64,000 nucleotides of DNA, from NCBI RefSeq assembly GCF_013365535.1, contig NZ_CP053590.1, positions 1,788,501 through 1,852,500 of the forward strand, read 5' to 3'. A model generated the notes under the pieces. That model was not told the origin of the DNA and did no database searches. It saw nothing but the letters and a program-made list of their open reading frames with translations. The DNA comes from Aquimarina sp. TRL1 (GTDB taxonomy: Bacteria > Bacteroidota > Bacteroidia > Flavobacteriales > Flavobacteriaceae). Below, piece after piece: positions 28,999 to 37,147 of this stretch (position 1 is its first letter; the number at the start of each line of letters is the position of its first letter). A program made the translations under genes and the position numbers.

Positions 28999-29409
28999 AT
29001 GGATCTAAAAAAAGATATAAAACAATTATTGATATATATGATATATATAATAGTTAGTAGCCTTACTTTTTACGCAGTTCATGTTTTTTTGCTAACAAGT
29101 TTCCTTGATTTGGGAACAAATTCGCTCATACGAGAACAACATGTGTTTTTGTCGCTTTTGGTATTGTTTGTTTATGGTATGGTAGCTGTGGTTTACAAAG
29201 TATCTCCAATACATGCAGCCTATGTTTTGATGGGACTTTTACTGGCTAAAATGATTTTAGCAGGTATGTTTGTGTATAAGTTAGGCTGGTTAGATGATTC
29301 AGAGACAATGCATAAGAGAGCAGTGTTTTTGGTTTTTTATCTGATGTATTCATTTGTATTAGTTTTGATGTCATCAAAAATTATTAAGAATATCGGATCG
29401 AAAGAATAA
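28999..29409 (+). CDS. DUF6168-like membrane protein, AtpI position
   Basis: About 136 residues from ATG 28999 with four hydrophobic helices (roughly 8-30, 45-65, 70-92 and 107-128). In-frame TTG 28933 and ATGs at 28948 and 28972 would add up to 22 polar residues; the start is uncertain. I recall the family as DUF6168, placed between the AtpZ-like gene and atpB in Flavobacteriia. Four helices and this location resemble AtpI, but no sequence motif proves it. Confidence 0.75.
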   Translation: MDLKKDIKQLLIYMIYIIVSSLTFYAVHVFLLTSFLDLGTNSLIREQHVFLSLLVLFVYGMVAVVYKVSPIHAAYVLMGLLLAKMILAGMFVYKLGWLDDSETMHKRAVFLVFYLMYSFVLVLMSSKIIKNIGSKE

Positions 29410-29478
29410 ATACAATGACGAAAATCAAAAAAAGATAAAAAAAGCGAAATTCTATATGTTTATTGAAAATTAATAATG

Positions 29479-29486
29479 TACTTTTG
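29479..29486 (+). promoter_or_regulatory. Candidate -7 box upstream of atpB
   Basis: TACTTTTG fits TAnnTTTG, 42 nt before the atpB ATG. The nearest TTG (29463-29465) is only 13 nt upstream, so the -33 part is poor. Could give atpB-G a promoter independent of DUF6168. Confidence 0.4.
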
Positions 29487-29528
29487 CACCCAAATTCAGA
29501 GCGTACAAAAAAGACTAGAATTTAGGAA

Positions 29529-30626
29529 ATGAAAGTATTTCAAAAGACCATCAAGTATTCAGTAGTGCTTCTGCTTGCTTTTTCAAGTATCACTACTTTT
29601 GCAAAATCTGGTGACACGGATCACAAAACAGAAGGAAATCAAATAGATACCAAAGAAGAGATCGATGCATATATCAAGCATCACCTTCAGGATTCCCACG
29701 ATTTTATTTTTTATACCGACGGGCAAACAGGGACGCATTACGGGTTTCCATTGCCAGTAATTTTATGGGATGGTGGATTGAAAGTATTTATGTCTTCTAA
29801 GTTTCATCATGGAGAAACAGTAGCAGAGGTAGATGGGAATTATTATAAGTTATACCACGGAAAAATTTATAAAACAGATGCAGCCGGAACTATCAACTAT
29901 GATGAAGCGCATCACCCAACAAATGCAAAACCTTTAGACTTTTCAATAACTAAGAGTGTTGTGGGGATGTTATTAGCTGGACTATTAATGTTCTTAGGGT
30001 TTTCTGCTTTGGCTAGAGGGTATAAAAAAGGACCAATCCCAACAGGGTTTGCCAGAGTATTAGAACCATTAGTAATCTATGTAAGAGATGAAATTGCAAA
30101 ACCTAATATTGGTGAGAAAAAATATAGAAAATTCATGGGATTCTTATTAACTGTGTTTTTCTTTATTTGGATCTTGAACCTTTTAGGCTTGACACCACTA
30201 GGATTTAATGTAACAGGAAATATTGCCGTTACAGTCTGTTTAGCATTATTTACATTTTTTATTGTGCAGTTTAGTGGAAATAAAGATTACTGGAAACACA
30301 TTTTCTGGATGCCGGGAGTACCAGTACCTATGAAAATAATCCTAATGCCCATAGAGATATTAGGAATGTTGACGAAACCATTCTCATTATTAATTCGTCT
30401 TTTCGCTAATATTACAGCAGGACATTTTGTAGTGATGAGTTTGATTGCATTGATGATTACCATGAAAACTGTATTTGGTCCCGTAGCCTCTACAGGAATG
30501 TCACTAGTATTGGCATTATTTATTTCTGTAATAGAAATATTAGTAGCCTTTTTGCAGGCATTTATCTTTACAATGTTATCATCATTGTTTATCGGGATGG
30601 CGGTTGAAGAGCACGATCATCATTAA
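29529..30626 (+). CDS. atpB: F1Fo ATP synthase subunit a, with long N-terminal extension
   Basis: 365 residues, longer than the roughly 270 of E. coli. A signal-peptide-like helix (1-25) and a His/Asp-rich, probably periplasmic domain of about 110 residues precede the five core helices, as in other Bacteroidetes. The essential Arg of the proton path is in LLIRLFANITAGHF (about 291-304), the counterpart of the E. coli a-subunit Arg210 segment. Forms the proton half-channels next to the c-ring. atpE follows after 49 nt. Confidence 0.95.
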   Translation: MKVFQKTIKYSVVLLLAFSSITTFAKSGDTDHKTEGNQIDTKEEIDAYIKHHLQDSHDFIFYTDGQTGTHYGFPLPVILWDGGLKVFMSSKFHHGETVAEVDGNYYKLYHGKIYKTDAAGTINYDEAHHPTNAKPLDFSITKSVVGMLLAGLLMFLGFSALARGYKKGPIPTGFARVLEPLVIYVRDEIAKPNIGEKKYRKFMGFLLTVFFFIWILNLLGLTPLGFNVTGNIAVTVCLALFTFFIVQFSGNKDYWKHIFWMPGVPVPMKIILMPIEILGMLTKPFSLLIRLFANITAGHFVVMSLIALMITMKTVFGPVASTGMSLVLALFISVIEILVAFLQAFIFTMLSSLFIGMAVEEHDHH

Positions 30627-30657
30627 AAAAATAAAAGTAGAATAAGAATTTGTTTAA

Positions 30658-30867
<210 letters not shown>

Positions 30868-30881
30868 TTAGAACAAAAGAT

Positions 30882-30910
30882 ATTTCCTGCAACGGTTGGT
30901 TGCAGGAAAT
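30882..30910 (+). promoter_or_regulatory. Intercistronic hairpin between atpE and atpF
   Basis: ATTTCCTGCAAC / GTTGCAGGAAAT, a perfect 12-bp stem with a 5-nt loop GGTTG, starting 15 nt after the atpE stop. No T tract follows and atpF is on the same strand, so it is not a terminator. It could protect the 3' end of atpE mRNA. Confidence 0.7.
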
Positions 30911-30963
30911 GTTTTAAACAGGTAGAACGAGACAAAAAATTAAACAAAAAAATATAAAACAAC

Positions 30964-31464
30964 ATGGATCAGTTATTAAATGATTTTTCTCCCGGGTTAT
31001 TCTTTATGCAGGCGATTATCTTATTAATCTTAATTGTTTTAATGAGAAAATTTGCTTGGAAACCGATCTTAGATTCATTAAACAGCAGAGAAGAGGGAAT
31101 TAAGGATGCATTGGATTCTGCTGAGAATGCTAGAAAAGAACTACAAAATTTACAAGCAGATAACGAAAGAATTCTTAATGAAGCTCGTGCTGAAAGAGAT
31201 ACAATGTTGAAAGAAGCTAGAGAGCTTAAAGAGTCTATGATAGCAGATGCAAAAGCAGAAGCACAAGAAGAAGCTGATAAAATTGTAGCTCAAGCACAAG
31301 CTACTATTGCTAGTGAAAAGAAAGTTGCAATCGCAGACCTTAAGAGTCAGGTAGCAGAATTTTCTGTTCAGATTGCAGAAAAAGTAGTGAGAAAACAATT
31401 AAACGATAAGGGTCAGCAATTAGAATTGGTTGAGTCTATGTTAGAAGATGTTACTTTAAACTAA
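30964..31464 (+). CDS. atpF: F1Fo ATP synthase subunit b
   Basis: 166 residues: one N-terminal membrane helix (about 10-27) with FAWKPILDSLNSREEGI at its cytosolic end, then a long charged Ala/Glu/Lys-rich helix that dimerises as the peripheral stalk. Length and the WKPI motif are standard. atpH follows 9 nt after the stop. Confidence 0.95.
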   Translation: MDQLLNDFSPGLFFMQAIILLILIVLMRKFAWKPILDSLNSREEGIKDALDSAENARKELQNLQADNERILNEARAERDTMLKEARELKESMIADAKAEAQEEADKIVAQAQATIASEKKVAIADLKSQVAEFSVQIAEKVVRKQLNDKGQQLELVESMLEDVTLN

Positions 31465-31473
31465 TCAGTAAAG

Positions 31474-32001
31474 ATGGGTAGAGCAGCAATACGTTATGCA
31501 AAGGCAGTTTTGAGTATAGCTCAAGATCAAAAAGCGACACAAGATGTGCAAAATGATATGAAGACTATTTCTGAGACAGTAGAAAATAGTCCTGAGTTAA
31601 GAATGCTTTTGAATAGTCCTTTGGTTAAAAATGAAGTAAAACGCGCTTCATTAAAAGAAGTTTTTAAAGGATCAGGAGCGTTAACGCATAAACTTTTTGA
31701 TGTGTTACTGGCTAATAAAAGAGTAGATCAGTTAGATCAGGTAGCCAGACAGTACAGCTTATTGTTTGACCAGTTAAACAATACACAAGTTGCGACTGTT
31801 ACCACAGCAATACCATTGGATGATGCATTGCGAACTAAAGTGTTAGCCAAAGTAAAAGAATTAACAGGTAATGAAGCTACAATAGAGAACCTTATCGATG
31901 AGAGTATTATCGGAGGGTTTATTCTGAGAGTAGGAGATTTACAATATAATGCTAGTATTGCCCATAAACTTACTAGTTTAAAAAGAGAATTGAGTAATTA
32001 A
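31474..32001 (+). CDS. atpH: F1Fo ATP synthase subunit delta
   Basis: 175 residues. N-terminal six-helix domain beginning RAAIRYAKAVLSIA, which caps the alpha/beta hexamer, and the C-terminal element IGGFILRVGDLQYNASIAHKL (about 148-168) that contacts subunit b. Full length. An 84-nt gap with two hairpins separates it from atpA. Confidence 0.95.
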   Translation: MGRAAIRYAKAVLSIAQDQKATQDVQNDMKTISETVENSPELRMLLNSPLVKNEVKRASLKEVFKGSGALTHKLFDVLLANKRVDQLDQVARQYSLLFDQLNNTQVATVTTAIPLDDALRTKVLAKVKELTGNEATIENLIDESIIGGFILRVGDLQYNASIAHKLTSLKRELSN

Positions 32002-32007
32002 CAAAAT

Positions 32008-32067
32008 ACGTTTTTAAAAAGAAAACGTTTAATTTTAATAATAGAGAATAAGTAGTTTTACTTATTC
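32008..32067 (+). promoter_or_regulatory. Two hairpins in the atpH-atpA gap
   Basis: First: ACGTTTT / AAAACGT (32008-32014 with 32022-32028). Second: GAATAAGTA / TACTTATTC, a perfect 9-bp stem with a 4-nt loop (32046-32067), ending 18 nt before the atpA ATG. Neither is followed by a T tract of terminator type. They may affect processing or translation of atpA. Confidence 0.5.
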
Positions 32068-32085
32068 GACTTTAAATACTATAAA

Positions 32086-33663
32086 ATGGCAGAAGTGAAT
32101 CCTGCTGAAGTATCAGCAATATTAAAACAACAATTATCTGGATTTGAAGCATCCGCTTCATTGGAAGAGGTAGGTACAGTATTACAAGTAGGAGATGGTA
32201 TCGCTCGTGTATACGGATTGTCTAACGCTCAGTACGGAGAATTAGTACAGTTCGAATCAGGTTTAGAGGGTATTGTATTGAACTTGGAAGAAGATAATGT
32301 TGGGGTAGTACTTTTAGGTTCTTCTACAGAGGTTAAAGAAGGTGCAGTAGTAAAACGTACACAGCGTATTGCATCGATTAAAGTAGGAGAAGGAATTGTA
32401 GGTCGTGTTGTAGACACACTTGGAAATCCTATAGATGGTAAAGGCCCAATCGAAGGTGAAACTTTCGAAATGCCATTAGAGCGTAAAGCTCCTGGGGTAG
32501 TATTCCGTCAGCCAGTAAATGAGCCGCTACAAACAGGAATTAAGTCGATTGATGCGATGGTACCTGTAGGAAGAGGTCAGCGTGAGCTTGTTATTGGTGA
32601 CCGTCAAACAGGAAAAACAACTGTTTGTATCGATACGATCCTAAACCAAAAAGAATTTTATGATGCTGGAGAACCAGTATACTGTATCTATGTTGCTATC
32701 GGACAGAAAGCTTCTACAGTAGCAAATATTGCTAAAGTATTAGAAGAAAAAGGAGCATTAGCATATACTACAATTGTAGCAGCTAACGCATCTGACCCAG
32801 CGCCAATGCAAGTATATGCTCCATTTGCAGGAGCTGCAATCGGAGAATATTTCCGTGATACAGGTAGACCAGCATTAATTATATATGATGATCTATCTAA
32901 ACAGGCAGTAGCATACCGTGAGGTATCGTTATTATTACGTCGTCCACCAGGTCGTGAGGCATATCCAGGAGACGTTTTCTACCTTCACTCAAGATTACTA
33001 GAGCGTGCTGCAAAAGTAATTGCTGATGATAGCATTGCTAAAGACATGAACGACCTTCCTGAGTCTTTAAAAGATAAAGTAAAAGGAGGAGGATCACTAA
33101 CAGCACTTCCTATTATTGAAACACAAGCAGGAGATGTATCTGCTTATATTCCTACAAACGTAATTTCTATTACAGATGGACAGATCTTCTTAACATCTGA
33201 CTTGTTCAACTCAGGAGTACGTCCGGCAATTAATGTGGGAATCTCTGTATCTCGTGTAGGAGGATCTGCACAGATCAAATCAATGAAGAAAGTAGCAGGA
33301 ACATTAAAACTAGATCAGGCACAATTCCGTGAATTAGAAGCATTCGCGAAATTTGGATCTGACTTAGATGCAGCTACATTGAATGTAATCGAAAAAGGAA
33401 AGAGAAACGTGGAGATCTTAAAACAAGGTCAAAACGATCCATATACAGTAGAAGATCAAATTGCAATTGTATATGCTGGTTCTAAAAACTTGTTAAGTGA
33501 AGTTCCGGTAAATAAAGTAAAGGAATTTGAAAAAGATTACTTGGAGTATCTAAATGCAAAGCATAGAGATAGTTTAGATACATTGAAGGCTGGGAAATTA
33601 ACAGACGAAGTAATCGATGTGTTAGTATCAGCTTCAAAAGAGATTTCGGCAAAATATAAATAA
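32086..33663 (+). CDS. atpA: F1Fo ATP synthase subunit alpha
   Basis: 525 residues. Walker A GDRQTGKT at about 169-176, [15 protein letters not shown], and the family signature region [20 protein letters not shown]. The regulatory, non-catalytic nucleotide-binding subunit of F1. The sequence seems to favour codons such as CGT and CCA more than neighbours, as expected for a highly expressed gene. Flanked on both sides by hairpins. Confidence 0.97.
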   Translation: MAEVNPAEVSAILKQQLSGFEASASLEEVGTVLQVGDGIARVYGLSNAQYGELVQFESGLEGIVLNLEEDNVGVVLLGSSTEVKEGAVVKRTQRIASIKVGEGIVGRVVDTLGNPIDGKGPIEGETFEMPLERKAPGVVFRQPVNEPLQTGIKSIDAMVPVGRGQRELVIGDRQTGKTTVCIDTILNQKEFYDAGEPVYCIYVAIGQKASTVANIAKVLEEKGALAYTTIVAANASDPAPMQVYAPFAGAAIGEYFRDTGRPALIIYDDLSKQAVAYREVSLLLRRPPGREAYPGDVFYLHSRLLERAAKVIADDSIAKDMNDLPESLKDKVKGGGSLTALPIIETQAGDVSAYIPTNVISITDGQIFLTSDLFNSGVRPAINVGISVSRVGGSAQIKSMKKVAGTLKLDQAQFRELEAFAKFGSDLDAATLNVIEKGKRNVEILKQGQNDPYTVEDQIAIVYAGSKNLLSEVPVNKVKEFEKDYLEYLNAKHRDSLDTLKAGKLTDEVIDVLVSASKEISAKYK

Positions 33664-33670
33664 TTTTTAA

Positions 33671-33708
33671 TTTATAGTACCTTAGAACCCGTTCTAAGGT
33701 ACTATAAA
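33671..33708 (+). promoter_or_regulatory. Large intercistronic hairpin between atpA and atpG
   Basis: TTTATAGTACCTTAGAAC pairs perfectly with GTTCTAAGGTACTATAAA around a CC centre (18 complementary positions). It starts 7 nt after the atpA stop and ends 12 nt before the atpG ATG. No T tract follows, and atpG must be read through it. Confidence 0.75.
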
Positions 33709-33720
33709 AGACTTTAGTTT

Positions 33721-34584
33721 ATGGCAAACTTAAAAGAATTACGTAATAGAATTACCTCTGTATCATCAACTATGCAGATTACTAGTGCCATGAAAATGGT
33801 ATCTGCAGCAAAATTGAATAAGGCACAGCAAGCCATTACCGCTATGCGACCTTATGCAGATAAACTTACAGAGCTATTACAAAGTCTTAGTGCTAGCTTA
33901 GAAGGAGATAGCGCAAGTGTTTATTCTGAACAAAGAGAAGTAAACAAAGTATTGGTAGTAGCAATAGCTTCTAACCGTGGTCTTGCAGGTGCTTTTAACT
34001 CTAGTATTTTAAAAGCAGTAAAAGATCTGTATCAAAATCAATATGAAGGAAAGCAAGTAGATTTTGTTACTATTGGAAAAAAAGTAGACGATATTGTTTC
34101 TAAAACACATACTGTTATTGCTAATAAAAGTAATGTGTATGATGACCTTACCTTTGCTAATGTGGCAGAAATAGCATCAGAGTTGATGGAATTGTTTACT
34201 AATAAATCTTATGATAAGATTGTTATTGTGTATAACAAGTTCAAAAATGCAGCTTCTCAGATAGTAACTACAGAGCAGTTCTTACCAATTGTTCCGGTAC
34301 AAAACGAAGAATCAAATGTAAGCTTAGATTATATTTTTGAACCTTCTAAAGAGGAAATTGTAAATGAGCTGATTCCAAAATCATTAAAGACACAGTTGTA
34401 TAAAGCACTACGTGATTCTTTTGCTTCTGAGCATGGAGCACGTATGACAGCAATGCATAAAGCAACCGATAATGCAACAGAGCTAAGAGACTCGCTGAAA
34501 CTTTCTTATAACAAAGCAAGACAAGCAGCCATTACCAATGAAATTTTAGAAATTGTTGGTGGTGCAGAAGCATTAAATGGTTAA
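33721..34584 (+). CDS. atpG: F1Fo ATP synthase subunit gamma
   Basis: 287 residues, the central rotor shaft. N-terminal coiled-coil helix (LRNRITSVSSTMQITSAMKM) and the C-terminal helix ending AITNEILEIVGGAEAL, both conserved. The operon ends here: atpD (beta) and atpC (epsilon) are absent, as is usual for Flavobacteriia, where they lie elsewhere. Confidence 0.96.
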   Translation: MANLKELRNRITSVSSTMQITSAMKMVSAAKLNKAQQAITAMRPYADKLTELLQSLSASLEGDSASVYSEQREVNKVLVVAIASNRGLAGAFNSSILKAVKDLYQNQYEGKQVDFVTIGKKVDDIVSKTHTVIANKSNVYDDLTFANVAEIASELMELFTNKSYDKIVIVYNKFKNAASQIVTTEQFLPIVPVQNEESNVSLDYIFEPSKEEIVNELIPKSLKTQLYKALRDSFASEHGARMTAMHKATDNATELRDSLKLSYNKARQAAITNEILEIVGGAEALNG

Positions 34585-34613
34585 AAGATAAATACTAGTT
34601 AACTAGTTATTTC

Positions 34614-34646
34614 AAAGTCCCGTGATTCATTTCACGGGACTTTTTT
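34614..34646 (+). terminator. Rho-independent terminator of the atp operon
   Basis: AAAGTCCCGTGA / TCACGGGACTTT stem with a 6-nt loop and six T at 34641-34646, 29 nt after the atpG stop. Confidence 0.9.
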
Positions 34647-34766
34647 ATTTTTTAAAAACAGGTAAAACTACGCTTTCATATTTTTTTATCAGCCACTAAT
34701 TTTGAACGATAATTCATACAAAACGAAGAGGTGTTGTATGTGGCTATTAATCAAAGAAAGATAAAA

Positions 34767-35516
34767 ATGGGTAGTGGACCAAAATATAAACCAATAGCTC
34801 CGGATGCTGTTTCCGTGTGGAGCGGTTTTAAAACGAAAGAAAAAACATACGACGAATTTGTAGATTTTCTAGGGTCAATAATTGTACCTGTATGCTCTTT
34901 CCTTAGACCTAAAATAGGATTGAATGCATACATTCCTTCTTTACCGAATCCTGAAAATAAACCCAAGGCAATACCGGATCAGACAGCATTACTTTTTTGG
35001 GAATCTAAGAATATTTCTAAAGAAAAATCCAATACAGTAGTAGAACGGTTGTTCACATTACTATTCGATCAAACATACAGTAAAAAAAACAGCAGCATGC
35101 GAGCTGTAAAACAGTATAAAGGAATAGTAAAAGCTAATCAGCCCTATTATTTGGTAGATGAGGAATCCGATTGGATGCACGGAACAGTATATCATAAAGT
35201 AGGATATAAACATGAAGGGCAAAGCGAAGAAGCATTTTTAGCCTCTATAAAGACATGGGCAGATGCATACACTTCCGAGAGATCAGATGGAGCGATTCTA
35301 ATGGTTGCAGACAATTATGTTGTTTTTTGGGAGCATTTTCCCAGAAGAGGAATGAAAGCAAGTAGTAGTTTTAATGAACTAGGAGACTATGTAACCCTGT
35401 TTTTGGACAAAACAGCTAAAAGTATTGTCCCTCCAAAAGAAGGAGTATGGGGAGAGTGGAAAGGAATAGATTTAATCAGAGATAATTGCGTAAATATTCA
35501 TCTGGAAAGAGTGTAA
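34767..35516 (+). CDS. Protein of unknown function (orphan)
   Basis: About 249 residues from ATG 34767; GTG 34731 would add 12 residues. Not recognised. Soluble, no signal peptide or membrane helix. Conspicuous parts: a Pro/Lys-rich N terminus (GPKYKPIAPDAVSVWSG), PSLPNPENKPKAIPDQ, an aromatic centre (QPYYLVDEESDWMHGTVYH), SDGAILMVADNYVVFWEHFP and a WGEWKGIDLIRDN segment near the C terminus. It stands alone between the atp terminator and a convergent Crp/Fnr regulator. A TAATTTTG box at 34697-34704 may be its promoter. Confidence 0.7.
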   Translation: MGSGPKYKPIAPDAVSVWSGFKTKEKTYDEFVDFLGSIIVPVCSFLRPKIGLNAYIPSLPNPENKPKAIPDQTALLFWESKNISKEKSNTVVERLFTLLFDQTYSKKNSSMRAVKQYKGIVKANQPYYLVDEESDWMHGTVYHKVGYKHEGQSEEAFLASIKTWADAYTSERSDGAILMVADNYVVFWEHFPRRGMKASSSFNELGDYVTLFLDKTAKSIVPPKEGVWGEWKGIDLIRDNCVNIHLERV

Positions 35517-35687
35517 TTTATAATGAACCTGTAATTGATAAACACGAATAATCAATGGAAGTATTTTTATATATATTAAGGCTTTTTATTCCACATTCTG
35601 AGAAATGGCAAAGAGAAAACCCATTTTAAGTGTGTCTTTTACCGTTTAGGATAGCTTCGAAACAGTTCAGTGATATCGGGTAAAAGC

Positions 35688-36272
35688 TTATACGCTATTT
35701 TTTAACAATAAATCTTTTTGAATAAGGCTAAAGGAAGTAGCAGAGATACCCAAAAAAGAAGCAATGTGGTATTGAGGGATACGTTGAAAAACCCAAGCTT
35801 GTCTTTTTTTTAGAGCAAGGAATCGTTTTTCGGCACATAGGGTATCTCTTTTTATCAGTACATCCAGAAGATAGGTGATCATTTGCTCTGCAAGAATTCT
35901 GAAATACCGTTCAAAACGTTGATGGTATTTAAAAAGACGTAGCTTGTTATCTAATGTTAGACTCAATACGGTCATATCTTCTATTGCTTGGATATAGGTA
36001 GCAGAAGGTTTGTTGTTAAAAAAACTATCCACATCTGTTTCCCAACAGTTTTCTCTGCTAAAACAAATGTTTTTTTCTTTCCCATCAAAATTATGAAAAG
36101 CACGACAACAGCCTTTAATAATAAAAAATGTTTCATTAGCGATCTGTCCCTCTCTTAAGAGATACGATTTGTTCGGATATTTTTTTAATTTGAAATGACT
36201 AGATACTTCCTTCCATTCAGAATCAGATAACGTTACCAGATGCCCGAAAATACCTTTTACTATATGTTCCAT
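35688..36272 (-). CDS. Crp/Fnr family transcriptional regulator
   Basis: 194 residues. N-terminal cyclic-nucleotide-binding-like beta-roll with LLREGQIANETFFIIKGCCRAF (about 38-59), a connecting helix, and a C-terminal helix-turn-helix with RIPQYHIASFLGIS (about 163-176). The recognition helix reads SATSFSLIQKDL instead of the common PESLSRIRK, so DNA specificity may differ. No Cys cluster for a 4Fe-4S centre is evident, so it is not Fnr-like in sensing. Ligand and targets unknown. Confidence 0.85.
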   Translation of the reverse strand: MEHIVKGIFGHLVTLSDSEWKEVSSHFKLKKYPNKSYLLREGQIANETFFIIKGCCRAFHNFDGKEKNICFSRENCWETDVDSFFNNKPSATYIQAIEDMTVLSLTLDNKLRLFKYHQRFERYFRILAEQMITYLLDVLIKRDTLCAEKRFLALKKRQAWVFQRIPQYHIASFLGISATSFSLIQKDLLLKNSV

Positions 36273-36628
36273 TGGTAAAAGAATTAAGAGTTTGTTAGTT
36301 TATAGAGTGTCGCATTATGTATCTAGTTACTATTAAAAATTGTAAAAAAAATGGATTTAAGTTTTTTTTAAGTGTATGTTTAACACAGAATGAGATAATA
36401 TTAACATATTGCTGATACAGTTTTCATGTTGTCAAACTAGTTTTGAACCGTAATAATGGAAACGATGACTATATTTGTTTTCTCATAAATAATCAGGGGA
36501 TTTGATGAAGAGTACTGGTCTGTTGTAAAAAAGGTATTAAATTTGATTACTTGGTGCAAAGAAGAAGGTGTGGTATTGACCAGTGTAAAAATAAAATACC
36601 ATAATTGTTACTAATTAAAAAGAAACAG
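36273..36628. other. 356-nt gap between Crp/Fnr regulator and lipoprotein
   Basis: Divergent region that must hold promoters for both neighbours. TATATTTG at 36470-36477 and TAAATTTG at 36538-36545 both fit the -7 consensus on the + strand but lack a -33 TTG at good spacing. No gene is apparent. Confidence 0.45.
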
Positions 36629-37111
36629 ATGAAATCTTATTTATATAATTTAGGGGTTATAGTTATTACAATACTATTTGGGCAATGTGGCAGTACTCCT
36701 AAAATAGAAAAAACACCTCCGGTTAAAATTGCGAAGCCGTATTTCCAGAAATGGTATTCCGGAGTAGCCCAGGGAGGGAGTGGATTTACAGTTTATATAC
36801 CTGTAGAAGAAGAAACAAAAATAGTGCTTCAAACAGCCTATTTTAAAGAGCGAAAAATAGCACTTCAAAAAGAAGGAACCATCTATGTAGGGCGGTATAC
36901 ATATCCAGAAACAAGAAAAGATTTGATAATGAGTGACGATCCGAAGAAAGAATTTGGGAATCAACTCCCTGTCATTGAAGAAAAAAGTCCTTTTACCCTA
37001 AAATATAATGAGTGTATAGTAAGTTATAAAGATGGAAATAAAGAAGGATTTTTTAAAATTAATAATCTGGAAGAAAAAGATTTTATAGCATACCCATCCG
37101 CAAAACAATAA
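36629..37111 (+). CDS. Small lipoprotein of unknown function
   Basis: 160 residues from ATG 36629. Signal peptide with lipobox ILFGQC (Cys19), then GSTPKIEKTPPVKIAK. The mature part contains KWYSGVAQGGSGFTVYIPV and several Lys/Glu-rich strands, suggesting a small beta domain. Not recognised as a named family. The flippase starts 36 nt downstream. Confidence 0.75.
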   Translation: MKSYLYNLGVIVITILFGQCGSTPKIEKTPPVKIAKPYFQKWYSGVAQGGSGFTVYIPVEEETKIVLQTAYFKERKIALQKEGTIYVGRYTYPETRKDLIMSDDPKKEFGNQLPVIEEKSPFTLKYNECIVSYKDGNKEGFFKINNLEEKDFIAYPSAKQ

Positions 37112-37147
37112 AACAAATAAGGGCAAAATCTGTATAATTCATATTCA

